From positions 124,001 to 188,000 of the forward strand of contig SEFP01000003.1 in the NCBI GenBank assembly GCA_004144185.1: a stretch of DNA of 64,000 nucleotides. Reading direction: 5' to 3'. The DNA is from Sphingobacteriales bacterium. GTDB lineage: Bacteria > Bacteroidota > Bacteroidia > Chitinophagales > Chitinophagaceae. Within the stretch, counting starts at the first letter, position 1. Each line of letters starts with the position of its first letter. Below the pieces are notes generated by a model, which was given only the letters and a program-made list of their open reading frames with translations, was not told the DNA's origin and did not search any database. Shown in pieces: positions 18,585 through 27,931 of this stretch. The position numbers and the translations under genes are program-made.

Positions 18585-19802
18585 TTAAAGCCGGACGTAG
18601 CAAATGTAATTTTTGACAATCGGCCCGGCAAGTGCCGCATTCAGCAGGGAATCATCCACCTCGCTCAGATCCCGGGAATGACCGCCTTTGAGCGCAATCC
18701 GGATGTGCTCTTTATCCATATTATAAGTGCTGGAAGAGGTAATGCCGGTAAAAACGAAGTACGAAAGCTCTTCGGGCGTCAGCTCATAACGCTGTTGCAC
18801 TTTTTCGGTCTTCTCGGCTATAAACGCTTCCGGAACCGGTTCTTTGGTAAGCATTACTTTGTACAACCGGCGAGCGATCAGCATCTGGCACAACCGGCTC
18901 AGGATCTTGTCATCGCACTGCTGCCAGACTTTAATGGCCGACAAAATATCAGAATCATCCAGGCGGCAGAAAATATCCAGGTGCCGTGGATCGCTGTAAA
19001 AATCGTTCAGGTGAATGTCTTCGTACAGGAAATGGCGCAAGGCCGGCGTTCCAAACAAATCTGTTCCGGAATGCGCCAGTTCTTTGGCCCGGCGCAGAAT
19101 ATTGATGACCAGCTGCTCGGCACCCAATACGGTTTTGTGCAGATAGACCTGCCAGTACATCAAGCGGCGGGCAATGATAAATTTCTCCACCGACTGCACG
19201 CCTTTCTGCTCTACGAACAGCTCCTGATCGCGCACCGTCAGCATTTGCAGGATGCGGTCGTAACTAATCACGCCTTCACTCACGCCGGTGAAATAGCTGT
19301 CTCGGTTGAGGTAGTCCATCCGGTCGACATCCAGTTGCGAAGACACCAGCTGATGCAGAAACGGTACCGGGTGCGTTCCGGAAAAAATCTCAATCGCACG
19401 GGTCAGCGTGCCGCCCAGTTCCTCATTAAGCCGCTGCATCATCAGCTGCGAAAGCCGCTCATGGTTCACCCCATCGGCCAATACATGCTCGAGGGCATGG
19501 GAAAACGGTCCGTGACCAACATCATGCAGTAAAATCGCCAGTCGCGCGCCGGTACAATCCTCATCCGAAATGCTGACGCCTTTCCGACGCAGTTCTTCCA
19601 TGGCCCGGCCCATCAGATGACAGGCGCCCATCGAGTGCTGAAACCGGGTATGAACGGCCCCCGGATACACCAGGTACGCCATTCCCATCTGCCGGATCGC
19701 CCGCAGCCGCTGAAACCACGGATGCTCGATCACCTGCATTACCTCAGGCTCCGAAAACCGGATAAACCCGTATACCGGATCGTTAATGATTTTTCCCTTC
19801 AC
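18585..19802 (-). CDS. HD-domain phosphohydrolase (dGTPase-like)
   Basis: A 405-residue cytoplasmic metal-dependent phosphohydrolase. The HD metal site is spread over RFQHSMGACHLM (His), ILLHDVGHGPFSHALEH (HD pair) and VDRMDYLNRDSYFTG (Asp), the arrangement of the SAMHD1/dGTPase-related group. The substrate (dNTP, nucleotide or other phosphate) cannot be told from sequence. The start is GTG 19,802, directly before the conserved GKIINDPVYGFI. It begins 12 bp after the PBP1A stop, so the two are probably co-transcribed. Its end contains the lpxD promoter. Confidence 0.85.
   Translation of the reverse strand: MKGKIINDPVYGFIRFSEPEVMQVIEHPWFQRLRAIRQMGMAYLVYPGAVHTRFQHSMGACHLMGRAMEELRRKGVSISDEDCTGARLAILLHDVGHGPFSHALEHVLADGVNHERLSQLMMQRLNEELGGTLTRAIEIFSGTHPVPFLHQLVSSQLDVDRMDYLNRDSYFTGVSEGVISYDRILQMLTVRDQELFVEQKGVQSVEKFIIARRLMYWQVYLHKTVLGAEQLVINILRRAKELAHSGTDLFGTPALRHFLYEDIHLNDFYSDPRHLDIFCRLDDSDILSAIKVWQQCDDKILSRLCQMLIARRLYKVMLTKEPVPEAFIAEKTEKVQQRYELTPEELSYFVFTGITSSSTYNMDKEHIRIALKGGHSRDLSEVDDSLLNAALAGPIVKNYICYVRL
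18601..18631 (-). promoter_or_regulatory. Promoter of the lpxD operon
   Basis: On the minus strand, TTG (18,629-18,631) is followed after 20 bp by a perfect TACATTTG box (18,601-18,608). This fits the Bacteroidota TTG-N17-23-TAnnTTTG consensus and lies 45 bp before the lpxD ATG. It sits inside the last codons of the HD-domain gene. Confidence 0.65.
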
Positions 19803-19814
19803 AAAAAAGAACGC

Positions 19815-22142
19815 TTATTCTACAGGCGGAAGCGCATCCGGTTGAGGCGTGATCATATCGGCATCACTGTTGACCTTGGACTCGTCGATACCTTCATCGC
19901 CGGTAGCGGGTTCCGGATCGTTGTTTTGCGATCTGGGGACCGGCCCATAATAGGTTGCTTCTTGCCCCCACGTCACGCTGTTCGGGTCGGTCACGCTGCA
20001 CTCATCGAAGTTTTCCGGCTCTACAAATTCCTTTTTCGGATCGAGGCCGAGCGATTTATCGGCATAGGCTTTCTTCATAAACAGCGCCCAGATCGGCAAG
20101 GCCGCGGCCGCACCCTGACCCAAGGCTTCGGAGCGGAACGACAAGAAACGATCATCGCAGCCTACCCAGACGCCGCCAAGTAATTGTGGTGTGTATCCCA
20201 TAAACCAGGCATCCGCCTGACTGTTGGTCGTCCCTGTTTTACCACCGGCATCCACCGTAAAGTTGTATCGGCGACGCAGACGGGCACCGGTACCGAAATC
20301 CACTACTCCACGCATCATCTTCACCATCTTAAAGGCAGTAGAAGCACTGATGATTTCTTTCTGCTCCGGGGTAAACGACTTTAGCAGGTTGCCGTTTTTA
20401 TCTTCAATCTTGGTGATAAAAATCGGTTGCGACTGCATGCCGGAGGTCGGGAACATAGTGTAGGCCCGCATCATTTCGTACAGCGAAATATCGCTTACAC
20501 CCAGTGCCATCGACGGTACCGGATCAATCTTGGCCGTGACGCCACATTTGCGGAGGAAATCCACAAAGCCTTCAATTCCAACTTGTTTGATCAGGTACAA
20601 GGCGGCGTTGTTGACCGAAGAAGCCAGTGCTTTCTTCATTGGCATCGAACCGTACTTGGAACCACCTGCGTTGTAAAGTCCCCGTACTCCAGGGAAGGAT
20701 TGCGCCGCCGTAGAAATATTGCTGCACGGCGAAATACCGTTATCGACTGCCAGGCAATACAGCAAGGGCTTGATGGTAGAACCTACCTGCCGCGTCGCCC
20801 GGATATTGACGTGATCGTACTGGTAATAATCGTGGTCGATGCCACCCACCCAGGCTTTCACCTCTCCGGTTTCCGGCTCCATTACCATAAAGCCAGCCTG
20901 TAGAAACATCCGGGTATATTTGATCGAATCCAGCGGACTGATTACGGTATCTTTCTGGTGGTTGGGCGATTTCCAGGAAAACACCTTCGTTTTCACAGGC
21001 TTCCGGAAGGCGGCTTCGATTTCGGCATCGGTTGCGCCGCTTTCCTTCATGTCCTTGTAGCGATCAGAAGATTTCATCGCCCGATCCAGAATGCTTTTCT
21101 GCTTGTTCCAGACAGTACCGCTTCCGTAGCCCGACTGTGCAAAGAACAAGGGCTGGATAGATTTGAGATGCTCTTCAACAGCCTCTTCCGCATACCGCTG
21201 CATGGTCGGGTTGATCGTGGTATAGATCTTCAGGCCGTCTTTGTAGATGTCATACGACTCACCGTTCGACTTGTATAAATCCTTGGTCAGCTTTTTAACT
21301 TCTGATTCCACCACTTTCCGGAAATACGGTGCCAGTCCATCATGATAGCTGATCTTTTTGTAGTTCAGGATGACGGGTTTAGCTTTCAGATCGGATGCGG
21401 TAGTCGCATCCAGCCGCTCGGCTTTCACCATCTGATCCAGCACCGTATTGCGCCGCGACAAGGCGCGGTCGGCATGGGTGCGGGGATTGTACATGGAGTT
21501 GCCTTTGAGCGTACCGATCAAAACCGCAGCTTCATCGAGCCGCAGTTTATCCGGTGTCTTGCTGAAAAACGTCAGCGAGGCATTTTTAATCCCATATACG
21601 TTATCCGGAAACGGTACGGTATTGAGATACAACGTAATAATCTCACGCTTGGTCAGGTTGCGCTCCAGTCGCACGGCCATCACCCATTCCCGGATTTTAA
21701 TGATCGGAATCGTCAGCAGACTTTGCTTGGTCCGGCCAAACAGGTTTTTGGCTAGCTGCTGGGTAATGGTTGAGCCGCCACCCGCTTTGCCCAGCGAAAA
21801 CACGGCCCGCAAAATCGCACGGCCGTCTACGCCGGAGTGTTCTTCAAAACGCTCATCTTCCGTGGCAATCAGCGCATTAATAACATTGGGGGAGATTTCT
21901 TCGTATGTGCTGTTCGACCGGTCCTGTACATAATAGCGACCGAGCAGGCTGCCGTCGTCGGCGCGGACTTCGGAGGCCAGCGCAGCACTGGGATTTTCAT
22001 ACTGGTCGATAGAAGGCATGTTGCCAAACCAGTTGTAATACAGCGCAATAACCAGAAAGAGAAAAGCTGCAAAGCCCAGCAGGAACAGCCGCCACAACAC
22101 GCGGGCCGCCCGGCCGGCGCGGGAAGGTCTTTGAGATTGCAT
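19815..22142 (-). CDS. Penicillin-binding protein 1A (bifunctional transglycosylase/transpeptidase)
   Basis: A 775-residue class A PBP that polymerises and crosslinks peptidoglycan in the periplasm. After a short cytoplasmic stretch there is one membrane segment (LWRLFLLGFAAFLFLVIALYY). The GT51 domain follows, with ATEDERFEEHSGVD (catalytic Glu) and GGSTITQQLAKNLF. The transpeptidase motifs are STIK (about residue 456), SVN (about 510) and KTGTTN (about 637). The Asp/Glu/Pro-rich tail is of unknown role. ATG 22,142 is preferred to the TTG at 22,160 because a perfect promoter box overlaps the latter. The HD-domain gene follows 12 bp downstream. Confidence 0.93.
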   Translation of the reverse strand: MQSQRPSRAGRAARVLWRLFLLGFAAFLFLVIALYYNWFGNMPSIDQYENPSAALASEVRADDGSLLGRYYVQDRSNSTYEEISPNVINALIATEDERFEEHSGVDGRAILRAVFSLGKAGGGSTITQQLAKNLFGRTKQSLLTIPIIKIREWVMAVRLERNLTKREIITLYLNTVPFPDNVYGIKNASLTFFSKTPDKLRLDEAAVLIGTLKGNSMYNPRTHADRALSRRNTVLDQMVKAERLDATTASDLKAKPVILNYKKISYHDGLAPYFRKVVESEVKKLTKDLYKSNGESYDIYKDGLKIYTTINPTMQRYAEEAVEEHLKSIQPLFFAQSGYGSGTVWNKQKSILDRAMKSSDRYKDMKESGATDAEIEAAFRKPVKTKVFSWKSPNHQKDTVISPLDSIKYTRMFLQAGFMVMEPETGEVKAWVGGIDHDYYQYDHVNIRATRQVGSTIKPLLYCLAVDNGISPCSNISTAAQSFPGVRGLYNAGGSKYGSMPMKKALASSVNNAALYLIKQVGIEGFVDFLRKCGVTAKIDPVPSMALGVSDISLYEMMRAYTMFPTSGMQSQPIFITKIEDKNGNLLKSFTPEQKEIISASTAFKMVKMMRGVVDFGTGARLRRRYNFTVDAGGKTGTTNSQADAWFMGYTPQLLGGVWVGCDDRFLSFRSEALGQGAAAALPIWALFMKKAYADKSLGLDPKKEFVEPENFDECSVTDPNSVTWGQEATYYGPVPRSQNNDPEPATGDEGIDESKVNSDADMITPQPDALPPVE

Positions 22143-22157
22143 ATATAAGGAGAGCGC

Positions 22158-22165
22158 CAAAGGTA
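22158..22165 (-). promoter_or_regulatory. Promoter -7 box (TACCTTTG) for PBP1A
   Basis: A perfect TAnnTTTG on the minus strand, 15 bp before ATG 22,142. It supports that start over TTG 22,160. Confidence 0.5.
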
Positions 22166-22558
22166 ACAGTTAGTGAGTAGTGGTCCGCGATTCGGAGGAA
22201 ATGCTTTTCCGAAAAGTATGCGTTCCGGAACAGGCGGCCTCAGCTTGGCGGTTCTGATAGTAAGTTGTGCGTTCCGAAAGAAAAGCAATCCATTCCGGAA
22301 TCGCAGTAGCCCAGTCCAAGCGTGTAGCAGCTCAATCCAGGTCTTTAGTTATATAATTCTACTAATAAGTAGGCTATTCCAAGCGCTTCGTTGCGTAGTT
22401 CTACCGTTGCGCAGTCCAAAACCAGCGCTCAGTTAAGTAGCCCTAACCATATGTTTGCTTTCTTAACCTGCAAAGAGGGATTCAAAGACTCTTTTCTTTT
22501 CATCTTGACGACCCGGAACGTGATTGAGGTCGTTTTCAGATCATCAACTGCGTTCCTG
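22166..22558. other. Gene-free region with a degenerate 21-bp array
   Basis: No credible gene. It contains the upstream region of PBP1A, three or so TTCCGGAA-like sites, and a nine-unit 21-bp periodic array at 22,261-22,449 (see that entry). An open plus-strand frame of 87 codons follows the periodicity as seven-residue repeats but has no family features. Confidence 0.6.
22261..22449. repeat. Degenerate tandem array, nine 21-bp units
   Basis: Cut every 21 bp from 22,261, nine units align without gaps. Position 4 is G in all nine units and position 15 is C in all nine. Position 3 is A or C, positions 5 and 10 are always pyrimidine, and position 11 is A in eight. Typical segments are AAGTAGGCTATTCCAAGCG (22,367) and CAGTAGCCCAGTCCAAGCG (22,304). 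The array lies in the gap between two same-strand genes. No function is known to me. Confidence 0.7.
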
Positions 22559-25207
22559 CTACCCTACTTCCTGCTGACTCCAATAGTACCGAAGCGCCCG
22601 AAGCGGTTTCAGCAGGCTGTTGCGGCGTACGTTGGCCGGGAACGTTTGTTGAATCCGGTTTTCCAGTTCCGGATAGAACACGCTGAGTTGCCGGGCTTCC
22701 GGAGCGGTCAGCGGCCGGGGTGAAAACCGCACCTGCTGATACAGCCGGTTGAACGCCGTGACCAGCGAGGTATTAAGTGCAGCATCGGCGTCCTGAGAAA
22801 AAGCGCTAAAGGATCCCCGCGTTTCCACCCCAAGCAGATACAACCGGTAGCGTGCCGCACGGGCCGCCCAGTAGGTTTCGCTTTTGGCATCCGGAGCAGT
22901 CCGGAGGTTGCGGCGCAGGTACTGAAGCAACAGCACCGGGAGCAGCAGCCATACCAACAGCAATCCGGCACCTACCAGGAGGATCGTCGCCCATACCGGC
23001 CAGGTACGGACGGCGGCTTGTTCCGGAACGGTCTGCGGATCTGTCTTGGGTGGTGTCACTTTAGGCCGCACATAGATTTCATCGACCGGCAACGGCTGTG
23101 GACCTTTTTGGAGCAGCATTGAAGCATCGTCGGCAGGCAGCGGATTTTTAAATACATCCACGTACGTCACGGCCGTAATAGTATCGTCCGGGTGCAGGTC
23201 GGCCAGTGTTTTCCGGAGCGTATCCTGCTGAATGGTTGCTTTTGAAACGTCCAGAGCGGTTGTCAACGATCCGGAAAGTGGTTTCGGCTGGTCTTTATAG
23301 TTCAGATGGCCCACCCGTACCGAGAGCGTCCGGGCAGCGGTATCTACCCGCTGAACCAATCCTTCCAGCGTATAGATGGCTTTGGGCGGCTGCATGGGCG
23401 GGGTTCCGTCGGGCTGCGGACTTTCTGCCGCCTCACTGTTGCCAACCGTGGTGTCAAAGTCCAGCCAGCCGTAGCCCGGAAAGTACACCTGTACCCAGGC
23501 GTGCGCCTGATCGGCATAGTACCAGTACCAGCCTTTGTTTTTGCCCCCGCTCCGGTCGACTGTCAGGTAGCCCACGGCAATACGGCTTGGGATGCCCATC
23601 ATCCGCAGCAGAAATAAGGTTGCACCGGCGTAATAGGCGCAGTACCCTTTCCGGTTCTCGAACAGAAAATACAGCAGCCGGGAGGCCGAGGGAATATCCG
23701 GAATGCCGGGATTGTCGGAATAACTGAAGAGTGGATTTCCGGATGCGTCTTTCTGGGTAAAGTAATCGCGCACGGCCAGCACCTTATCAATCGTCGTGCG
23801 CTTGCCTTGTGCAATCTGACCGGCGAGGGTTTTCACCGGGTTCCACTTCGGATCGGCCGGCACGGCGGTATAATACTTCCGGAACGGTTCTGAAACCGGT
23901 CCGGTCGCGGCCCGGCGCAGGATCTCGAACCGGTCTTGCTGGAACTTGGCGATCTCGGCGTTAGCCTGTGGATTGTACACGAAATAGGCCGAGTTGAGCT
24001 CGCTGCTGAGGCTGCGGGCGCGGTAGGCAAACTGAAACTGTTCTTTAAAATCCTTCTCAATAGTGATGGGCTGCACCTGGTAACCGATGTGCGGTCCAAC
24101 AAAGTTGGTTTTGCTCAGCTTCTTGCTGTAGACCTCCACCATCACCTCTTTCATCAGGCTATGGCGGGCCTGCAACCGGTAGATGTTGCTGTCGGTGTAG
24201 GTATTGAATAGCGGGATCGCTCCGATATTGGGCTGGAACAAATCAGTTTCCGGAAGAACCGAGTCGCGCTCGAAGGTTTCGGTGGCCGGATCGAATTTGC
24301 TGTAATAAAAAGAGTTGAGGTACAGCGGGTTCGGAAACTCGCTCTCGGGGAAAAAATTGTCGATATAGGCGATAAACACCAGGTCGTTGCTGCGGCGGTT
24401 GCTGCCCTGCAGGCTGCTGGCGTTTTTAAGTTGCATGTTGCCTTTACTGTCTTCGCGCACCATTCCCCGGTCTTTGCCGCCGGCACTGTCGGTACCGCCA
24501 ATCCGGGCCAGGGTTTCATCGAGTTTGGGTCTGAAGAGTGTAACCGCTACCAGCGAGATGGCGCCCACAACCAACAGGAATACCGCCAGTCGTTGCAGGG
24601 CCAGGCGCCAGAAAATGGTTCCGGATGCTTCGCGGCGGTAGATCTGCTCGCCCATAAACGCGAGGTACACGGCAGTAACCATCAGGGGCAGTCCCTGCCG
24701 GATAAAATCAGTGGCCGTCTTGGGCGCAAACCGGGCAATGGTGAATACGCCGGCCACCAGTAGCAGGGCAGCGATCAGCAGATGCCAGTAGCGCCACCGT
24801 ACGAACCCCCAGCCGACGATCCAGCCCAGCGAAAACAGCACTCCGTATGTAAGAAACCCCACCGACAGAAAAAAGCCATCGAATTCGCCCACGGCTGTCT
24901 GTTGCAACACTGTGTAGCCGCCATACAGTCCCAGCGCCAGCAGCAGCACCGGGATCAGAAACCGGAACCGGAAGCTGTAGAAGACTGCTGCCACGGCCAT
25001 TCCGGAAGCAAAGGCGAGGGCCTGAAGCAAGGCGCTGAGGCTTACCTGCACGTCGCTGAGAATACCGGCATTGGTTTGCAGCACACCAAAATAGGTATCC
25101 AGTTGCAGCAGCAGGTAGTACATCACAACTGCCACCGGCAGCAACAGCAGTAACCCGATGGCGGGCAAGAGATTCCGGAGCGGGGCGTCGGGGCGGACCA
25201 AAGACAT
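22559..25207 (-). CDS. Transglutaminase-like membrane protein (TgpA-type)
   Basis: An 882-residue protein. The N-terminal 220 residues hold about six to seven membrane segments. A large extracytoplasmic part follows with a transglutaminase/protease fold whose triad is visible: Cys in RKGYCAYYAGATLF (about residue 522), His in ADQAHAWVQVYFPG (about 568) and Asp in GWLDFDTT (about 583). A further membrane segment lies near residue 745 (WATILLVGAGLLLVWLLLP). It is followed by a cytoplasmic tail of the DUF4129 type. The architecture matches TgpA-like proteins, whose substrates are mostly unknown. ATG 25,207 is preferred to the GTG at 25,219. A TAGCTTTG box lies upstream at 25,238-25,245. Confidence 0.8.
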   Translation of the reverse strand: MSLVRPDAPLRNLLPAIGLLLLLPVAVVMYYLLLQLDTYFGVLQTNAGILSDVQVSLSALLQALAFASGMAVAAVFYSFRFRFLIPVLLLALGLYGGYTVLQQTAVGEFDGFFLSVGFLTYGVLFSLGWIVGWGFVRWRYWHLLIAALLLVAGVFTIARFAPKTATDFIRQGLPLMVTAVYLAFMGEQIYRREASGTIFWRLALQRLAVFLLVVGAISLVAVTLFRPKLDETLARIGGTDSAGGKDRGMVREDSKGNMQLKNASSLQGSNRRSNDLVFIAYIDNFFPESEFPNPLYLNSFYYSKFDPATETFERDSVLPETDLFQPNIGAIPLFNTYTDSNIYRLQARHSLMKEVMVEVYSKKLSKTNFVGPHIGYQVQPITIEKDFKEQFQFAYRARSLSSELNSAYFVYNPQANAEIAKFQQDRFEILRRAATGPVSEPFRKYYTAVPADPKWNPVKTLAGQIAQGKRTTIDKVLAVRDYFTQKDASGNPLFSYSDNPGIPDIPSASRLLYFLFENRKGYCAYYAGATLFLLRMMGIPSRIAVGYLTVDRSGGKNKGWYWYYADQAHAWVQVYFPGYGWLDFDTTVGNSEAAESPQPDGTPPMQPPKAIYTLEGLVQRVDTAARTLSVRVGHLNYKDQPKPLSGSLTTALDVSKATIQQDTLRKTLADLHPDDTITAVTYVDVFKNPLPADDASMLLQKGPQPLPVDEIYVRPKVTPPKTDPQTVPEQAAVRTWPVWATILLVGAGLLLVWLLLPVLLLQYLRRNLRTAPDAKSETYWAARAARYRLYLLGVETRGSFSAFSQDADAALNTSLVTAFNRLYQQVRFSPRPLTAPEARQLSVFYPELENRIQQTFPANVRRNSLLKPLRALRYYWSQQEVG

Positions 25208-25237
25208 AAAAAGCGTCACAGCAAAACCTGCGCCCTA

Positions 25238-25245
25238 CAAAGCTA
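25238..25245 (-). promoter_or_regulatory. Promoter -7 box (TAGCTTTG) for transglutaminase-like gene
   Basis: A perfect TAnnTTTG on the minus strand, about 30 bp before ATG 25,207. No clear TTG partner was seen. Confidence 0.4.
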
Positions 25246-25377
25246 CTGGCCGCGTTGCGGAACGACGCGCTTTCCGGAAGACCGGTTCAATAGCTGGGTT
25301 CCTTTTAGTTCAGCAGGCCTTTTAAAGAGCTGTTTCAGCGTGAGGGCATTCTTCCGGTTCGCTTTCGTTCAGCGCTT

Positions 25378-25385
25378 ACCTTTGG
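25378..25385 (+). promoter_or_regulatory. Promoter -7 box (TACCTTTG) for hydroxyacyl-CoA dehydrogenase gene
   Basis: A perfect TAnnTTTG box 33 bp upstream of ATG 25,419. The -33 element is weak. Confidence 0.45.
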
Positions 25386-25418
25386 CCTCACTTAAAATTT
25401 TTGACACCTTCCATTCCT

Positions 25419-26387
25419 ATGGCTCAGACGACTGCAGAGATGCCGGCAACCCATTCTCAGGACCGCCCCGCAGCGCCTTTCGAGGCGATCCGCATTGTAA
25501 CCGTAATCGGCTCCGGCACGATGGGCAATGGCATCTGCCACGTATTTGCCCAAAACGGCTTTCAGGTTCACCTGATGGACATCAACCAACTGGCGCTGGA
25601 CAAAGCGCTGGCCACGATTGGTAAGAACATGGATCGCCAGATCGCCAAAAACGCGCTTAGCGAAGACGCCAAGAACGCGGCCATGGGCCGTATTGCGACC
25701 TTTACCGATACCGCAGAAGCCGTAAAAGACGCTGATCTGGTGGTAGAAGCCGCCACTGAGAACATTGATCTGAAGATCAAAATCTTCCAGCAGCTGGATA
25801 AGCTGTGTCCGGAAAAAACCATTCTGGCAACCAACACCTCGTCCATTTCCATTACCCGTATTGGTTCGTATACCAACCGTCCGGGCAAAGTGATCGGCAT
25901 GCACTTCTTCAATCCGGTACCGGTGATGAAGCTGGTTGAGATCATCAACGGATACGCAACCGAAGAAGAGGTGACCAACACCGTACGCGATCTCAGTTTG
26001 TTTCTGGGTAAAGAGCCGGCCGTTGTTTCCGACTATCCGGGCTTTATCTCCAACCGCATTCTGATGCCAATGATCAACGAAGCGATCACCGCTCTCCAGG
26101 AAGGCGTAGCGGGTGTGGAAGAAATCGACACGGTTATGAAGCTGGGTATGGCCCACCCGATGGGACCGTTGCAACTGGCTGATTTTATTGGTCTGGATAC
26201 CTGCTACAACATCATGCATGTACTGCACATGGGCTTTGGCGCAACCAAATATGCTCCTGCCACCCTGTTGGCCAACATGGTGCAGGCGGGCTACCTGGGC
26301 GTAAAAAGCGGCGAAGGCTTTTATAAATACACCTCCGGCAGCAAAGAGCTGACCGTTAGTTCCCGGTTTAAAAACAACCGCCGGTAA
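25419..26387 (+). CDS. 3-hydroxyacyl-CoA (3-hydroxybutyryl-CoA) dehydrogenase
   Basis: A 322-residue NAD-dependent dehydrogenase that interconverts L-3-hydroxyacyl-CoA and 3-oxoacyl-CoA in beta-oxidation or butanoate metabolism. The nucleotide-binding motif is GSGTMGNG at residues 31-38. The catalytic His is in IGMHFFNPVPVMKLVEII, and the C-terminal domain has GFISNRILMPMINEA and MGPLQLADFIGLD. It is single-domain, with no enoyl-CoA hydratase fused. ATG 25,419 is chosen over TTG 25,401. The first 22 residues are a short extension before the fold. A terminator follows, so it is monocistronic. Confidence 0.9.
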   Translation: MAQTTAEMPATHSQDRPAAPFEAIRIVTVIGSGTMGNGICHVFAQNGFQVHLMDINQLALDKALATIGKNMDRQIAKNALSEDAKNAAMGRIATFTDTAEAVKDADLVVEAATENIDLKIKIFQQLDKLCPEKTILATNTSSISITRIGSYTNRPGKVIGMHFFNPVPVMKLVEIINGYATEEEVTNTVRDLSLFLGKEPAVVSDYPGFISNRILMPMINEAITALQEGVAGVEEIDTVMKLGMAHPMGPLQLADFIGLDTCYNIMHVLHMGFGATKYAPATLLANMVQAGYLGVKSGEGFYKYTSGSKELTVSSRFKNNRR

Positions 26388-26416
26388 GAAGCAACGCATT
26401 CATTCCGGAATCTTTT

Positions 26417-26452
26417 TAAAAAGCATTGCCTGTTTGGGCAGTGCTTTTTTGT
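26417..26452 (+). terminator. Rho-independent terminator
   Basis: A hairpin AAAGCATTGCC / GGCAGTGCTTT is followed by a T run, 30 bp after the dehydrogenase stop. Confidence 0.85.
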
Positions 26453-26564
26453 TTGACCTTTTTTCAGTCAGCACCCTTCTTAGCTGAACAGTTGGCACAA
26501 TCATTTTAGAGGGTTTAGCATCATTCTTTAACCCTTATTTCTCAACCCTCCCAAAATTCCCATC

Positions 26565-27125
26565 ATGGAAACCACACACACCACAACTACAACTAATTAC
26601 AATCCGGACAGCCACATGACTGGCATGTTCTCTGACCGTACTTCTGCTGAGCGCGCGTACAACTCCCTGACATCCCGTGGTTATACCGCTGATGACATCA
26701 ACGTTGTAATGAGCGACGAAGCCCGTGACCGTCACTTTGTAAATGACAACACCGTTGTAGAAGAAACAGAGCTGGGCAACAAAGCCATGGAAAACGCTGG
26801 TACCGGTTCCGCTATCGGTGGTACCCTGGGTGCTATCGTAGGTGCTGTAGCCGCCCTCGGAACAAACCTGTTGCTGCCTGGTCTGGGTCTGGTTGTAGCA
26901 GGTCCTCTGGCTGGTGCCCTGGCGGGTGCTGGAGCAGGTGGTCTGACCGGCGGTTTGATCGGTGGTCTGGTAGGTGCCGGCATTCCGGAAGAGCGCGCTA
27001 AAGTGTACGAGAACGGCCTGAAAGAAGGCAACATCGTAGTAGGTGTAAAACCACGCAACGCTGAAGACGCTGACTACTTCGAAAACGAATGGCGCGCTGC
27101 CAACGGTCGTGAAATCTACCGCTAG
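26565..27125 (+). CDS. General stress protein with glycine-zipper segment
   Basis: A 186-residue protein. The N-terminal half holds the general-stress-protein 17M-like module (MFSDRTSAERAYNSLTSRGY, then ADDINVVMSDEARDRHF). The middle is a Gly/Ala-rich hydrophobic stretch (about residues 78-140) with GxxxG spacing, which may insert into or associate with membrane. The end resembles a repeat of the first module (YENGLKEGNIVVGVKPRN). The exact role is unknown; relatives are induced by stress. Codon use is very regular, suggesting high expression. It is followed 105 bp later by an OmpA lipoprotein gene in the same direction. Confidence 0.75.
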   Translation: METTHTTTTTNYNPDSHMTGMFSDRTSAERAYNSLTSRGYTADDINVVMSDEARDRHFVNDNTVVEETELGNKAMENAGTGSAIGGTLGAIVGAVAALGTNLLLPGLGLVVAGPLAGALAGAGAGGLTGGLIGGLVGAGIPEERAKVYENGLKEGNIVVGVKPRNAEDADYFENEWRAANGREIYR

Positions 27126-27230
27126 TTTTCCCACTTTGACACGTTAAGCAACCCCCTTTTGCGGACGGATACACTCGTACCCGTCCGCATTTTTCATTCT
27201 TTATTCCATTTTCTCTCAATCCATTCTCTC

Positions 27231-27851
27231 ATGAAAAAGACCCTCCTGATCCCGGCTGCCCTGCTGGCGCTCACATTCACCGCCTGCCGCGATACGACTC
27301 CATCCGAAGAAGCCGCTCACAGCGACAACACAGCTGTTCTGGTTCCTAATGGCGACCCGACCGCTGGTGATCTGGTAGACAGCGCCGGTAACAAAATTGA
27401 CCGCGCTTCTACTGCTGTAAAAGACGAGTGGAACGATGTCGACTGGAACACACCAGTATCTAAAGACTACACCGAAGTAACCGATAAAGACATCGAAGTG
27501 CGCGGTACCGAGCGGTATGGTATCTACAACGTAGGTGAAAACGTGCTGTTCGCAACCGGTTCTGCTTCGCTGACCTCTGGCGCCAAAGCTAAAATCAAGT
27601 CGATTGCCGGGTCCATCAATCAGCGCTATAAAGATGCTGATGTACGGATTGCTGGTTTTACGGATGCTGTTGGTGGTGCCGGTGCCAACCAGGAGCTGTC
27701 CAAGCAACGTGCTGACGCTGTTCGGGCCGAACTGATGGCTAACGGTCTCAACGCCGATAAAGTAACCGTAAACGCTATGGGCGAATCCCAGGCGGCCGGT
27801 GGTGCCAACCAGGCCGACCGTAAAGTGCAGATCGTAGCCCGCAAAGCTTAA
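27231..27851 (+). CDS. OmpA-family outer-membrane lipoprotein
   Basis: A 206-residue lipoprotein. The signal MKKTLLIPAALLALTFTAC has its lipidated Cys at residue 19. The C-terminal half is an OmpA/MotB peptidoglycan-binding domain: VLFATGSASLTSGAKAKIKS, then IAGFTDAVGGAGANQELSKQ and RADAVRAELMANG, containing the Asp and Arg that hold diaminopimelate. It would tether the outer membrane to the wall. ATG 27,231 is chosen because the upstream TTG 27,159 would spoil the signal peptide. A strong terminator follows. Confidence 0.9.
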   Translation: MKKTLLIPAALLALTFTACRDTTPSEEAAHSDNTAVLVPNGDPTAGDLVDSAGNKIDRASTAVKDEWNDVDWNTPVSKDYTEVTDKDIEVRGTERYGIYNVGENVLFATGSASLTSGAKAKIKSIAGSINQRYKDADVRIAGFTDAVGGAGANQELSKQRADAVRAELMANGLNADKVTVNAMGESQAAGGANQADRKVQIVARKA

Positions 27852-27868
27852 TCCGCTTTCTCTGAATC

Positions 27869-27906
27869 CAAAAAGGGCTGGTGTGCATTCACATCAGCCC
27901 TTTTTC
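27869..27906. terminator. Bidirectional terminator
   Basis: AAAAGGGCTGGTGTG / CACATCAGCCCTTTTT hairpin between the OmpA lipoprotein and convergent panB genes. Confidence 0.9.
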
Positions 27907-27931
27907 TTTGGTTCCGGAATTCCGGAACGCG

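Noticed and set aside
22173-22436. 87-codon plus-strand frame as a gene
   Set aside because: Its seven-residue pattern only reflects the 21-bp DNA repeat; no start signal or known domain.
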